Source of the DNA: Xestospongia muta
Taxonomy: Eukaryota > Porifera > Demospongiae > Haplosclerida > Petrosiidae
NCBI GenBank assembly: GCA_963693285.1
Contig: OY848919.1
Coordinates: 5,734,136 to 5,798,135 of the forward strand
Direction of reading: 5' to 3'
DNA: 64,000 bases
A model generated the notes under the pieces. That model ran no database searches. It was not told where the DNA came from and saw nothing but the letters and a program-made list of their open reading frames with translations. Shown piece after piece: positions 47,778 through 58,213 of this stretch; the stretch's first letter is position 1; every line of letters starts with the position of its first letter. The position numbers and the translations under genes were made by a program.

Positions 47778-49442
47778 TTAAATAGAAATAACATCATCTA
47801 TACTAATGTCACTGTCATCATTATCTTCAACTTCTGTGTACAATAATTGTCTTTCAGTATATTCAGTAATAATAACTCTCTCATTAACATCAGATAGTTC
47901 ATTACGTTGTCTATACTTGTATTTATATGCAGCAATAGTATAAACAATGACTGAAATGAAAACAACACCTGTCGTAGTAGCATAATACTCCCAACTGCAT
48001 CCTAATGGTGAACTTGCCATAGTTAGACGTACACAATAAATACTACTGTTTATGTACCATATTCCAATTAACAATCCTTGCATAATACGAGGACCTTGAG
48101 CTAGAATAAACTCAATACTTGTAATGTGAACTAGCAAAATAGAAACCCCGTAAAAAAACTGAGGAACAGCCATGATATAGAAAGGTAATGTGAGTATATC
48201 TGATTGTAGTTCATTTTGTAAGGTTATGTTGTTGGTGATGGTCAGACACAAATCATTAACAATTAAAACATTTCTGATATCTCTAGTCATGAAATAACTT
48301 ATAACAGTTGTCATTATAGACTCTACTAATGCTGCCACTAGTCCAATCCATATACGTTTCAACATACTAGGAATGTAGTTAGAGAAGAAAGGAACTATTA
48401 TAAATTGATGGAAAGGAACAGCAAAAACAATGACAAAGTAAGGAACTGCTAGAGGATATATCAAAAATAGATTTTCGATAAAACTATTTGGACCATCCAT
48501 AAGAATTAAATATTGATCGGAGATTTTCGATTTACTCCCAACAAATCCATATCCAAAGGTTCCTATAACAATACTAAGTATGTATAAAAAGCTTTTGACA
48601 TCCTCTACTTGAGCAGTAGTAAATGGTCCTCCATATCTCTCTTTACATAGGTCAAGTCTTGAGGGAGGAAACTCTCCATAAGTAAAGGCACTACGTCTCA
48701 CCGGTTGTTTGTGAGTCCAAGCATATTTCATGACTTTCCAGATTAGTTTGACAGGATTGTTGTGCTGAGCTGGCTCAATAACTAAGTGTTGTTTGAAGCA
48801 ATAAAAACACAATGTAGCAATCATAACAACAACCACACCAGAGCCAAAAATAAAAGTGAAAGTAACATAAAATGTGTTTTTAAAAACAGTAGCTGTTATA
48901 ATTGATGTTATTAACAATATGAAAGCAAGTAAAGAATAGTTAATATATAAAAACCAATAAACAAAACTACTTAACTCTTGAGATGGTGCAAACTGAAGTT
49001 GATCAGTACCAAATTGGATCACATTAGATTCAAATATACCATATCCAAAAAAGTATGGAAAACTTACAACTAAACATATACCAACTACAGCAATGCTATT
49101 TAAATGTACAAAATATAGAGTGACTAATGCAAACACGGTGATAAAGAATCCAACAAACATTAATATTATTCCAACCAGTATGACTTTATATCTCATCCAT
49201 TTCTCACCTAACAAACCAAGAAGAGGATAAGAGAGATAGTGAAGACTAACTACAGCATATATGACATATGAATAGTAATCAATGAAATTTGTTGAAAGAC
49301 CTCCTGATAATATAATAGTAGTTGAGAGCAGAATGCTTGTTGCCAGTACCACAAGAGCTCCTTTAGAACTAACGCAAACGTTGTTGAAGTTCATCTTAAG
49401 AATAGATCTAGAGTGAGAACTGTAAAAACAACTCGAGCTCAT
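47778..49442 (-). CDS. POT/PTR (SLC15-like) transporter, intact, 554 aa
   Basis: Single exon; ATG at 49442 (MSSSCFYSSHS), preferred over the upstream GTG. About 12 hydrophobic segments. Family marks: QFGTDQL at ~143-149, in the position of the PTR signature FGADQ; the central cytoplasmic loop with NPVKLIWKVMKYAW and RSAFTYGEFPPSRLDL (~251-264); PSMLKRIWIGL; and AQGPRIMQGLLIGIWY (~449-464), equal to the AQAPRSMKGLLMG type motif of animal SLC15. The tail is acidic (EDNDDSDISIDD). Known relatives import di/tripeptides, histidine or related solutes with protons, but the proton-coupling ExxER motif expected in helix 1 is not visible, so substrate and coupling are open. It lies tail-to-tail with the beta-helix gene at 41.3 kb. 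It is the only intact copy of its subfamily here. Confidence 0.9.
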   Translation of the reverse strand: MSSSCFYSSHSRSILKMNFNNVCVSSKGALVVLATSILLSTTIILSGGLSTNFIDYYSYVIYAVVSLHYLSYPLLGLLGEKWMRYKVILVGIILMFVGFFITVFALVTLYFVHLNSIAVVGICLVVSFPYFFGYGIFESNVIQFGTDQLQFAPSQELSSFVYWFLYINYSLLAFILLITSIITATVFKNTFYVTFTFIFGSGVVVVMIATLCFYCFKQHLVIEPAQHNNPVKLIWKVMKYAWTHKQPVRRSAFTYGEFPPSRLDLCKERYGGPFTTAQVEDVKSFLYILSIVIGTFGYGFVGSKSKISDQYLILMDGPNSFIENLFLIYPLAVPYFVIVFAVPFHQFIIVPFFSNYIPSMLKRIWIGLVAALVESIMTTVISYFMTRDIRNVLIVNDLCLTITNNITLQNELQSDILTLPFYIMAVPQFFYGVSILLVHITSIEFILAQGPRIMQGLLIGIWYINSSIYCVRLTMASSPLGCSWEYYATTTGVVFISVIVYTIAAYKYKYRQRNELSDVNERVIITEYTERQLLYTEVEDNDDSDISIDDVISI

Positions 49443-50249
49443 GGACCTACTATTGAGCACGTAGTTCTAAATATATATATGTACGATGAACATAAAATGA
49501 ATAACTTATTAGTTTGAATTAACTGTGATAATGGCAACTAGTTCTTAAATAAACGTAAAGTCATTTTAACAGTTATTTGAAAGCATTAGTGTAATAGAAT
49601 GAACATGATGGCCTTTTTGTTCGTTTCTTCATCCACACGAAGACTATATATATATCAATAGAACTTTCGAAATTCTTTTAAAGAAAATGATAAATCATTT
49701 TCAAAATCTTACAAAGCTTTCTTATAACTCCAAATTCTTCAAAAAGTAGCATTTTTTGAAATACAGCCATTCAGCCCAGCAACAATCGACTAGTTAATGT
49801 GATTATTCATGCTAATATGTCATACATTTTCTATGGACTTATACTTTGTTCCTATAGTCACTATATACAATTGATAATTTTTAGGTTTGAGCAAGTCCAA
49901 GCTATTGTCAATTTCATATTAATATCACTAGCTGTGCAATGATTATGCTCTCAGTTATTTATGATACAAATTAAAAATTATTAACTAAAAAAGCTACATT
50001 AATATTAGAGTCACCAACACTCCCCCAGTTGTTTAGTAACACTAGAAAGGTACACTAAAATGTAGAAAGAAAATCATTGAAGTCATAACTGTTAATGTAC
50101 ACTCACTAATTTACTTACTATAATGTATCTATTTTGAAAGTAACTCAAATAATGGCTCCTGATACTAAACCATCTCAACCTTTAGTTAGGTCTTTAATTA
50201 TATTGTCCTAAATCATTGACTAACACAATGTTTTCTGTAAAAATAGAAC
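49443..50249. other. 5' flank of the transporter, no gene seen
   Basis: Partner of 33823-34600 and 38040-38480. It should contain the promoter of the minus-strand transporter; ATATATATATG near 49472 could be a TATA-like element on the reverse strand. Confidence 0.5.
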
Positions 50250-50430
50250 TGTTTACTTGTTATTTGCTCTCAAATTTATAGTAACAACTAATACACTAAA
50301 TGGAGTGATATACTATCCTTAGGTTGCTAACTGTGGTCAACTTGATGTGTTAAGATATTAATACATTAAATCCTTTATTGATAACCTATCAGAGTTTGTT
50401 TATTTATTATCCGTCTTTTAAATCTTGACA
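50250..50430 (+). pseudogene. Subfamily-4 multi-TM relic
   Basis: Encodes LLFALKFIVTTNTLNGVIYY, then degenerate helix-2 and helix-3 text (near 50330-50425, ending IIRLLNLDTG-like). One stop interrupts the helix-2 text. Longer than the version at 38480. Confidence 0.6.
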
Positions 50431-50666
50431 CAGGCATCTTGAGTAAATAAAAGATTGCTCTTCTAAGTGTAAGTTTCAACAATTTCCATAGTTTTCTCCA
50501 TTTCCGCAAATAACTAATTGATATATATTAAATATTAATGATTTATCTTCCCTGTCACATGACTTCACCATACCTCTATTATAAAAAATTGATAGCTGAC
50601 AAAAATTTTTATAGCAAAATATGTTTAACTAGAGTAATAGATATTTTCATGTGGCAATAATTTTAT

Positions 50667-52635
50667 TTAAATGTTTTTAACTTTAGAAATTTTGAGGTGA
50701 GCAAGAAACAAATTTAGTGCATTTCCTTGTGTCCTGGCATCTAAGCATGTAGGAATTGTAACATTTAGACACTGTATACTGTAATCTGGACAACAGCTAC
50801 CATAACTGTTGTTATCTGTAAACCATTCAAGGCAACCAGCCATACACCAGCAATATCCTCCTCCTTTTATAGCACGAGGTTCTGTTACATTACATAAACC
50901 TTCACATATTGTAGGATTATCAGGAAGACAAAAATCAGCATAGTCCAGACAACAGTCCAGATGTTTTGTACAGTTGGAATCACAATAGCATACACCATCA
51001 TCATCTAGTTTAAGTGGTTCCTTTGAATCACAATGATTTTTACATGTTGCTCCAACTGGTCTCTTGATGCCAACATTAAAGTTTGAATCCGATCCATTAC
51101 AAATATGATCAGATCGATTGTAGGACCATATCCAGCAATCTAAACCTTGCACAGTGCTTTGGTCAGACTTGTATAAATATTTTGAGCATTTTTTGTTGTT
51201 CATACACTTATTTTTACAGTTGCCTTCATCGTTGGTCATTCCCTGCCATAATTGTGTGTTATTGCCAATACTGTGACAACGAAGCTGTGTTTTAGGGAAA
51301 AAGTGGCTAGGATCTGGAGGCATAACTTGTTGAGTGGCATTTTTATTTCCCCACCACCAGTGAAATTTAGGATAACTTACGTTAGGATGGGTTGGATTAG
51401 TATTACAAGCATCAGTATTCTGAAAAGGAGGCCATACAGCTGATCTTAACCATGCAGCATCACTAGTTTTTTTAACAAATGTTTGTATTTTAGACATAGT
51501 CTCACCAGATAGGCTGCCGTTGTTAGCTAACAGTTCTGTAAAATAACTGAGATGAAGCATAAACACTCCTTGAAATGAATAATAATCCCCACCAGGATCA
51601 GATGAACCTCCCCAACACTGTCCAATCTTGTAGGTTTGATAGCTTCGTGGTTCATCAATCAAAATACCTTCCTTTGTTGTATAATTAGTAAGAATAGCTT
51701 CCAATAATCTCATACCAACACTTAGATAAGTTTTATTACCAGTACATCGATACAAATATGCTGCTGAACTCATTAACAATCCTTGATTGTATGATGTTCC
51801 AGGTACTTTTGAATTGACACATCTTGAAAATGGATCTATTGTAGATGAGTTACAACATTGTTCAGGAACAGCACCAATTGATACTAAATATTTATCACTC
51901 ATCAATCCACGTCCATCATCAAAACTAAAGAACCAACTCCATATTTTTTCAGCACCAGTCAAGTACTTTGATTGGTTTGGTAATATAAACGATAGTTTTG
52001 ATGCAAAATGAAGTAATTCTAATATTGTGACAGAATCTTTATAGTAGTTACCTTCACAGTTTCTCCACCAGACCCCACCACACTGATTATCCCAACCATT
52101 CTTCCAACCCCAGTCATGCAATGCAATGGAACGTTGGAGCCATTTAGGATCCTATAGTGAGAATATATAGATATTATTATATCCATTATATCATTACCTT
52201 AGACCACTCATATACACTGAGGTAAGCAATCCCATACCACAAGAAGTCATCAATGTAGGTGCATCCAATCCAGTTAGCATTATAAGGTGAGTGAGCAAAG
52301 AAGATATCAGCAATGCTAATGTTTCTTTTAGAACTCGTACTAATACCAAATGATGCAATTGATTCCAATGCAATTGCATCCCACCAACGATAGCAATCAG
52401 AACAGGAATAAGGATTATTACAGCTGCATTCTGTCCATTTGGCTGGTTCTCCCCAACCACCTATCTGTCCACAAGCAAAGAAGAATCCAATGCCTTTTGA
52501 TTCAGGATCTAGTTGCCAGTAGTAATGAAAGAGTCCATTTAAAGTCTGAGTAGCACGAGTGATAGGATCAGGAAGTGTCTCAGGCTTAACTTCTACAGTT
52601 ACTACTAGTAACAGTAACAATACTTTAATCCACAT
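50667..52635 (-). CDS. Secreted GH76-like alpha-mannanase with Apple-like and two somatomedin-B domains (2 exons, 640 aa)
   Basis: Exon 1 is 52635-52198 (146 codons), exon 2 is 52151-50667. The 46-bp intron has GT..AG ends, phase 0; splicing joins YEWSK to DPKWLQ. Signal peptide ~1-18. The GH76 catalytic domain covers ~25-430: the adjacent acid pair D129-D130 in YIDDFLWYG matches the catalytic Asp-Asp of this family, CGGVWWR (~170-176) and YNQGLLMSSAAYLYRCTGN (from 267) are typical family segments. Residues ~437-497 are Cys-rich and Apple/PAN-like. Somatomedin-B domains lie at ~516-554 (DCCLDYADFC) and ~562-607 (SCCPDYSIQC). GH76 enzymes cut alpha-1,6-linked mannan, as in fungal or bacterial walls; here a secreted, matrix- or surface-attached enzyme is inferred. 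A digestive or defensive role would fit but is unproven. The ATG at 52635 follows an in-frame TTG that I do not use. Confidence 0.87.
52152..52197 (-). other. Spliceosomal intron of the GH76-like gene (46 bp)
   Basis: The reverse strand reads GTAATGATATAATGG to TTCTCACTATAG. Unspliced reading hits TAA after three codons, while splicing keeps the GH76 domain continuous. It is the only intron needed for any complete gene in the window. Confidence 0.88.
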
Positions 52636-52756
52636 TATTTGTTTACAGAGAACATGCAATAGATAAAGGTCATGAGTGTATCACATGTCAATATGAATAT
52701 ATTTCTCACCTAATAAATATAATTATATTATTAGTTAGTATGTTACAGTATGAAAA

Positions 52757-53310
52757 TTAACATAACAGAAGTGAATTAAACAAGTACAAGTTTATTGAGA
52801 TTTTGCATTTATAAGAAACTGTGTAAAGGATTGGTTTAATTATTTTAAATGTTAGAATATCATAATCAGTATTACATTGGCAATTTGTGTATTCATGTCT
52901 CCTACCAATGCAAGTAGTCTTGAGGAGGACTGGCTTCAATTATTACAGTAAAGTGAATCTGTACTAGCTAAAAAACTATGCATTTGGTTTTCCTTGTCAT
53001 AGCTCAACAAGTGGTATATACTATTAGCACATTGTACTAACAATAGTGACATTTACATTTGATATTGGCTGTTGTATTTATGTTCCTACACTATATAGCA
53101 AATATACAAATTATAATATGAGTAAATTGTTACCCATTACAATTTACACTACATGAATTGATATACCAGCCAATTGAATTCATTCCATTGGCAGGTTCTA
53201 TCTCACCTCTTATTTTTCTGTAATTGCTGACCAAGTAAAATCCAACAGCTTTTCATTGAATATTTAGTTATATGTAGTAATGAAAGAGTCCATTTAATAA
53301 ATCAAACTAT
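52757..53310 (-). pseudogene. GH76-like 5' relic
   Basis: Bases 53310-53130 on the reverse strand resemble the exon-1 start seen in the relic at 35868-35640 (the NGLFHYY region and following, heavily decayed). Bases 52939-52757 carry EYTNCQCNTDYDIL, the partner of the text at 35382-35173. The relic lies directly upstream of the intact gene, so a tandem copy once stood here. Bases 52636-52756 and 53311-53406 hold nothing else that I recognise. Confidence 0.55.
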
Positions 53311-53406
53311 ACCTTCACAAGAAATCATCATTTAATTTATAATACTTAGAACAAAAAGCAAAAAAATACTGATGATTTTACAATAACAACTAACTCTTTT
53401 TATCAA

Positions 53407-55032
53407 TCAATCTCTTTTTGTTTTTTGACGACCAGTGCAACAACATTTTAGGCATCTTCCACAAATGGTACAACAACACCACAAGAATACCAACAAAAAT
53501 GTTATTATCACTAACCACACATCAACATTATAGTACTGGATCCAACTCCACTTATAACGAATAAAAGATGGAATGCCATGATCATAACCTACATCAGCAT
53601 AAAGTTCAACTAAATCAGCACCTCTCTTAACTCCTCCACCAGCTTTTAATAAATGACTCACTTTCCTTGTCTGTTCATTGTACGAACCTGTCCTAATTTT
53701 GTTGACTGCATTTATAACATTTTCTATTGTCACTTTCTTTGCTAGAAGCTGTATTCCTAAACCTTGTGATTCCAGTCTAAGTGCTGCATCAAACTGATCA
53801 TATGCATTGGGGAAACATATAACAGGTACCGAATTATACAGTGCTTCTTGGACACTAGTAATACCACAATGCATTATAGCCAAGACTACAAAAGAATGTT
53901 GTAGCATAGTAAACTGTGATATCCAAGATGAAATATAGATCTGACTCTCATTAATTGTAAGATCTTTGAGTATGTTACGGTTAGATTCACGTAATGACCA
54001 AACTAAGAGATAATCCTTTGATAGCTCTATAAAGGCTTTAGCCATTATATCAGTGACCTCACCAGTTGTACCCATACTAATGTAAATGATCTTAGAATCT
54101 GGGGATTGGTTTGATAACCATTTAATAAGATTAGAGTCAAGAGGAGGTGATGGTTGGAGTAACATAGGACCAACATAGTGTTGTAGAGGAAGTAAAGTTT
54201 TAGGCCAATCAACTCCAAATACCGTATTTATAAGGACAGGCTGCATTAATAAAGCAGCACTGTAATCAAGAATAGGCTGACTTTCGTCTATTCTTGATAA
54301 AAACCCAGCTAACAGAAAAGCAGCTCTTTCAATTGGATTAAATATGACAGTATTTAATAACCGATCAGAAAATGACATGTTATCAGTAAATGGACTAAGA
54401 ATTCTTGGAAAAGGCCAAGGTATTATATATTGAGGTTGAAAAGGTATTGGTGTAAAAACAACCATAACTTTATCAGTATTCCAAATTCGTTGTATGTAAT
54501 CTAACACAGGTCCAACTGGAGCATCAGATACTATATAGTCATAATCACTGCTGTTCATTTCATTAATAATGTGTTTCATTTTGAAGAGAAACAGGTCATT
54601 TTTACTTACATTGGACAACATTTGACTTATGTTGTACATAAACACTAGAAAATTGGCACGGCCTTCATGTTTACCAGTCTCAGTTGTCATTTCGTACACC
54701 CAGCGAGGAATGAAATCAGCTGATATGTATTTAATACCATGTGATTCAGCCAATGTGGGTAGATGTTCATAGCCTTCAATAGTGGGGCCCATTGTTGTTA
54801 CTCGATGACCTCTGTTTATAAGTTCTGCTCCTAAGGCCACTAAAGGAAGGAAATGAGCTGGGTAATTTGAATGAAGAAACAACACTGATAACTTGTTATC
54901 ATTGTGTTTCCCTTCTTTCTGGAATGATTTTGTTGAAGAAGAGTGTAAACTACTAGTAGAGGAAAATGAGGTTTCACTTAAAGACAGGCTAATAAGACAG
55001 CAAGCTAAAAGTGTTAGTAAAACGTTTGACAT
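53407..55032 (-). CDS. UDP-glucuronosyltransferase (family 1 glycosyltransferase), 541 aa
   Basis: ATG at 55032 (MSNVLLTLLACCLIS); an upstream in-frame GTG is ignored. Signal peptide ~1-22, a Ser-rich linker, then the variable acceptor-binding half beginning LSVLFLHSNYPAHFLPLVAL. The C-terminal half binds UDP-sugar: IIYISMGTTGEV, then the UGT signature region ~375-420 with IMHCGITSVQEALYNSVPV and FPNAYDQFDAA. The family's HGG is HCG here. A single membrane helix (~500-520) is followed by a Cys-rich stretch and the tail KTKRD, a KxKxx-type ER retrieval signal. It would conjugate sugars to small lipophilic compounds in the ER lumen, a common detoxification route; the substrate is unknown. Single exon. 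Divergent from the transporter at 56653 across 1.6 kb; its first ~40 codons are copied in the tandem units. Confidence 0.92.
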   Translation of the reverse strand: MSNVLLTLLACCLISLSLSETSFSSTSSLHSSSTKSFQKEGKHNDNKLSVLFLHSNYPAHFLPLVALGAELINRGHRVTTMGPTIEGYEHLPTLAESHGIKYISADFIPRWVYEMTTETGKHEGRANFLVFMYNISQMLSNVSKNDLFLFKMKHIINEMNSSDYDYIVSDAPVGPVLDYIQRIWNTDKVMVVFTPIPFQPQYIIPWPFPRILSPFTDNMSFSDRLLNTVIFNPIERAAFLLAGFLSRIDESQPILDYSAALLMQPVLINTVFGVDWPKTLLPLQHYVGPMLLQPSPPLDSNLIKWLSNQSPDSKIIYISMGTTGEVTDIMAKAFIELSKDYLLVWSLRESNRNILKDLTINESQIYISSWISQFTMLQHSFVVLAIMHCGITSVQEALYNSVPVICFPNAYDQFDAALRLESQGLGIQLLAKKVTIENVINAVNKIRTGSYNEQTRKVSHLLKAGGGVKRGADLVELYADVGYDHGIPSFIRYKWSWIQYYNVDVWLVIITFLLVFLWCCCTICGRCLKCCCTGRQKTKRD

Positions 55033-55780
55033 TTTCAAACAGGAAGTTTGTAGGGATTTGTTGCCTCCCACTAGCTATGTAATGTACGTGGGTGGATGTT
55101 GAACTTCATTGAACCATTGTTTGACCTTGAGAGGTTACAGTAGCCAACCAAAACAGGGTAGTGTTCCATAAATGTGTGAATACAACCTTTTGCTCCCTCA
55201 ACTCATAGGAGATCACAATCAGGCAGACCTAGCCTCGAGGTGGAAGGTCTACCAGTTGATACCAGTGAACTCCAGGCAGGGCTCTAATGCGCTCACACTA
55301 TCATACGGAGGGAAGCCTCATTTGAAAGAGAGAAATAAAAAAAAATAAAGAAAAATATGTTAACAAGATCTTAGACAAAGGAGCTCTGTGAAAGTAAAAC
55401 TAACTTAATCAGTTTTCTCTAAGCAAGCATTGTTAGCTAGTATTGTGCGTGCTCCTATAGCCTCATCTAAGACTACACCCAAAGTCCTATTGAAATAATG
55501 GGAGTGTCTTACTACTGACAGTGCATTATTCATGCACAAGCATCTTTTTTACAGTAACAAGACTGAGTTTGATCAACTATCTATTATATTTATTAGTATT
55601 CATATAATGAAGGAGATGTTTTTGTTAAAAGATTTGCTTTCATTGACTTATAAATATTATACTATTGGAGTCAACTAATAACTAGGAACATTGTATATAA
55701 GAGATATGTTGATTAAGAAAAATGTTAATACTTGTATAAATGCATGAGCTCAGTATACATGTGCCACTGTAAAACTAATT

Positions 55781-55993
55781 TTTTGGGTTGATTTAACTTG
55801 GTTATATATACAGGTTGCATACGCAAAAAGTAAACCTGTTTTAATTACTAACATACTATGAAATTGATTATTTAGTAGCTACATAAACAATAGTGCATTA
55901 GTAATGATGACACTAGTATGTTTACTTTTCAAGAAAAATATGTTTGCAATTGCAACCTGTATATAACCAAATAGTTGTTAAATCAACCAAACA
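55781..55993. mobile_element. Foldback / MITE-like element, unit 1, first
   Basis: Inverted ends: GGGTTGATTTAAC and GGTTATATATACAGGTTGCA on the left against TGCAACCTGTATATAACC and AAATCAACC on the right. There is no coding capacity. The inner AAAGTAAAC..TGTTTT.ATTACT text is shared with the second element, so both belong to one family. The exact ends are uncertain. Confidence 0.7.
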
Positions 55994-56025
55994 ATTTACA
56001 CTGCAAAACTTGACTTGTTCATTTA

Positions 56026-56218
56026 ACCAATATATTGTTATACAGGTTATGTAGCAACCTTAGTGTGATGTAAAAGTAAAGATAACACTGTTTTGATTAC
56101 TGATGTACTGATATATAGCTACATTAAATTAGTATATCAGTAATCAAAACAGTGTTATATGTTTACTTTAACATCATGCTAAGTTTTCGTACATGTAACC
56201 TATATAACAATATATTGG
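56026..56218. mobile_element. Foldback / MITE-like element, unit 1, second
   Basis: Two arms of ~90 bp (56026-56115 and 56130-56218) are near-perfect reverse complements, starting CCAATATATTGTTATACAGG and ending TATATAACAATATATTGG, around a ~15-bp centre. Long cruciform potential; no coding capacity. Confidence 0.75.
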
Positions 56219-56652
56219 CTAAAAACAAGAAATCAATTTTTTCAGTGTACTGATATATGTTTACAGTAATAATTATATACAATAGTTATATTGTTGATTC
56301 ATAGTTTAAAAATTACACACACAGCTTGTAAACTAAAACTGTGATTTTTACGTGTAGTTTGTTTCTGTGACAGTATCAGCTATAAAACGATTTTCTATAT
56401 GACATATTATAATGATCGTTAGAAGTAGAAAAAAAGATAATATATGATTATGTTTAGCTCTTTATACTGGACTATTGTACAGTAGAGTTATGTTACACTT
56501 TGACAATATTGTAAAACAAACATTATGACAAAACTGAGAGCTAATTAATGACCACCAATGTTAGCTTTGATCTACTATATGAGCAGTAATATATCAATAA
56601 CTAAGAAAACAAAGCAACTATTTTGGAATACGAATCATATCAAGAAGTTTAA

Positions 56653-58200
56653 ATGATGAAGCAGCTGACAACTTGGAGAAGAAGGATCCAGTGGATCAGT
56701 TCTCGTTCTGTAAAGTTTATCATCATATGGGATATCTTAATGCTTGTTCATATAAGTTTACTTCAAACTTTTGTAGCAATCAACTACATACATAGTCATA
56801 ATCAACATCAATTCAGATATGACTTTGTCTTTGATATCACATATTGTCTGATATTTCTCTCCTCCCCTTTCTTTGGTCTACTTGCTGATGTAAAGACAGG
56901 TAGATATAAGACAATCATTACTGGAGTACATTTCTCATTTTTATCTTGGATAATTGCTGGTTTGGCAGTCATTGTTAATATATTCTCAGATTCCACACTC
57001 TTCTTCTTGATATTATTGAGTGCCTGTTACATTACACAAGTCATTGGATATTGTAGTTTTCATTCTAATATCGTTCAATTTAGTATTGATCAATCTGTGG
57101 GAGCTTCAGCTGATGAACTAAGTGCTATAATTTACTGGCACTCTGTAAGTGTCCCTATTACATTTGTCATTATTCATATTGGACAGATTCTAACTAAACA
57201 GTTTGCAATAGTATATTATGTATTATCAGGTGTGGCTGTATCTACTGTCATTATTAGTAACTCATTGTTCAAACACTGGTTGGACACTACATCTCATAAA
57301 ATCAATCCAGTTAAATTAATTGCTAAAGTACTCAATTATTCCAGAAAGAACAAGTATCCAAGTAATCGTAGTGCTTTGACTTACTGGGAGGAGGACTACC
57401 CATCACGACTTGATCTAGGTATGGAAAAATATGGAGGACCTTTCTCAGAAGAGGAGGTACAAGATGTCAAGACTATGTTAAGGTTAACACCACTGTTAAT
57501 AAGTGTAGTTGGTTTTTCTTGTGGTCAGGAATTGTCATGGAAAACAATTAATGCTCATAAAGATGATGTTAGCTTCCTTACAAACTTAATATTAAATCGA
57601 ACTATGTCCTCTCTAGTGTCTGGAGTTGTCATTCTAATATATCAGTTTGTTATATATCCTTGTTTCTATAATTACATTCCCAGTATGCTAAAGAGAATTG
57701 GATTGGGCCTACTTTTCGCATTATTCACTATTATTTACTATGTCATCATTTTTGCCTGTAAAGAATATTTCCATTTGGACACAACTTCATACAAACTTAT
57801 CATTATGCCTGAAATATTGCATGGAATTTCCTATGCATTGGTTCACCCTACATCTTTGGAGTTCATAATAGCTCAATCTCCTCATGAAATGAGAGGTTTA
57901 ATGGTTGGCCTATGGTATGCAGCAATTGGACTTGGTTTTGTTATTGATATCAATGGCAAGTATCCATTTAATTGTAAAGAAGACATTGTCTGTCAAAATA
58001 TTTATTACTATGTATTGAAGAGTGCAGTTATTGTCATTATTCTTATACTATTTGTTATTCTAGCAAAGCGATACAAGTTACGAGTGAGGGCAAATGAAAT
58101 TAACATCCATTTGATAGCTGAGGAACATTACGAAAGATACATGGACCAGGAAATAGAGTTCAGAAGAGAAATAGGCCTGTCATTCGAGTCAACAGATTGA
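56653..58200 (+). CDS. POT/PTR (SLC15-like) transporter, tandem copy 1
   Basis: 515 residues from 56653, or 514 from the second ATG (56656), which is the only start conserved in copy 2. Single exon, ~12 hydrophobic segments. The helix 2-3 loop GLLADVKTGRYKT (~75-87) is a good family match. VQFSIDQ (~141-147) replaces the canonical FGADQ. The central loop has PVKLIAKVLNYSRKNKYP and SALTYWEEDYPSRLDLG. AQSPHEMRGLMVGLWYA lies near helix 11. The helix-1 ExxER proton motif is not visible. It is clearly of a different subfamily from the minus-strand transporters at 32-49 kb. Solute uptake at plasma or endolysosomal membrane is inferred. AATAAA at 58208-58213. Confidence 0.9.
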   Translation: MMKQLTTWRRRIQWISSRSVKFIIIWDILMLVHISLLQTFVAINYIHSHNQHQFRYDFVFDITYCLIFLSSPFFGLLADVKTGRYKTIITGVHFSFLSWIIAGLAVIVNIFSDSTLFFLILLSACYITQVIGYCSFHSNIVQFSIDQSVGASADELSAIIYWHSVSVPITFVIIHIGQILTKQFAIVYYVLSGVAVSTVIISNSLFKHWLDTTSHKINPVKLIAKVLNYSRKNKYPSNRSALTYWEEDYPSRLDLGMEKYGGPFSEEEVQDVKTMLRLTPLLISVVGFSCGQELSWKTINAHKDDVSFLTNLILNRTMSSLVSGVVILIYQFVIYPCFYNYIPSMLKRIGLGLLFALFTIIYYVIIFACKEYFHLDTTSYKLIIMPEILHGISYALVHPTSLEFIIAQSPHEMRGLMVGLWYAAIGLGFVIDINGKYPFNCKEDIVCQNIYYYVLKSAVIVIILILFVILAKRYKLRVRANEINIHLIAEEHYERYMDQEIEFRREIGLSFESTD

Positions 58201-58207
58201 GATGTTA

Positions 58208-58213
58208 AATAAA
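58208..58213 (+). promoter_or_regulatory. Poly(A) signal AATAAA
   Basis: Eight bases after the transporter stop codon and conserved in copy 2; a very short 3' UTR or a weak site is implied. Confidence 0.5.

Larger units (their letters stand above)
55033..56652. promoter_or_regulatory. Divergent intergenic region between UGT and POT transporter
   Basis: The 1.6-kb spacer separates head-to-head genes and is retained in each tandem unit. The less AT-rich block at about 55195-55320 (CTCGAGGTGGAAGGTCTACC onward) is conserved in all three units (59430-59540 and 63690-63800) and could hold regulatory sites. Two foldback elements occupy 55781-56218. No TATA box can be assigned with confidence. Confidence 0.45.

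Noticed and set aside
51083..52011. Plus-strand frames opposite the GH76-like gene
   Set aside because: Antisense shadows of a well-supported gene.
53407..53450. UGT as a bacterial macrolide-type glycosyltransferase
   Set aside because: Signal peptide, C-terminal membrane helix and KxKxx tail fit animal ER UGTs.
55195..55320. tRNA or tRNA-derived SINE in the less AT-rich block
   Set aside because: No A/B box pair or cloverleaf could be drawn; retained only as a conserved spacer block.
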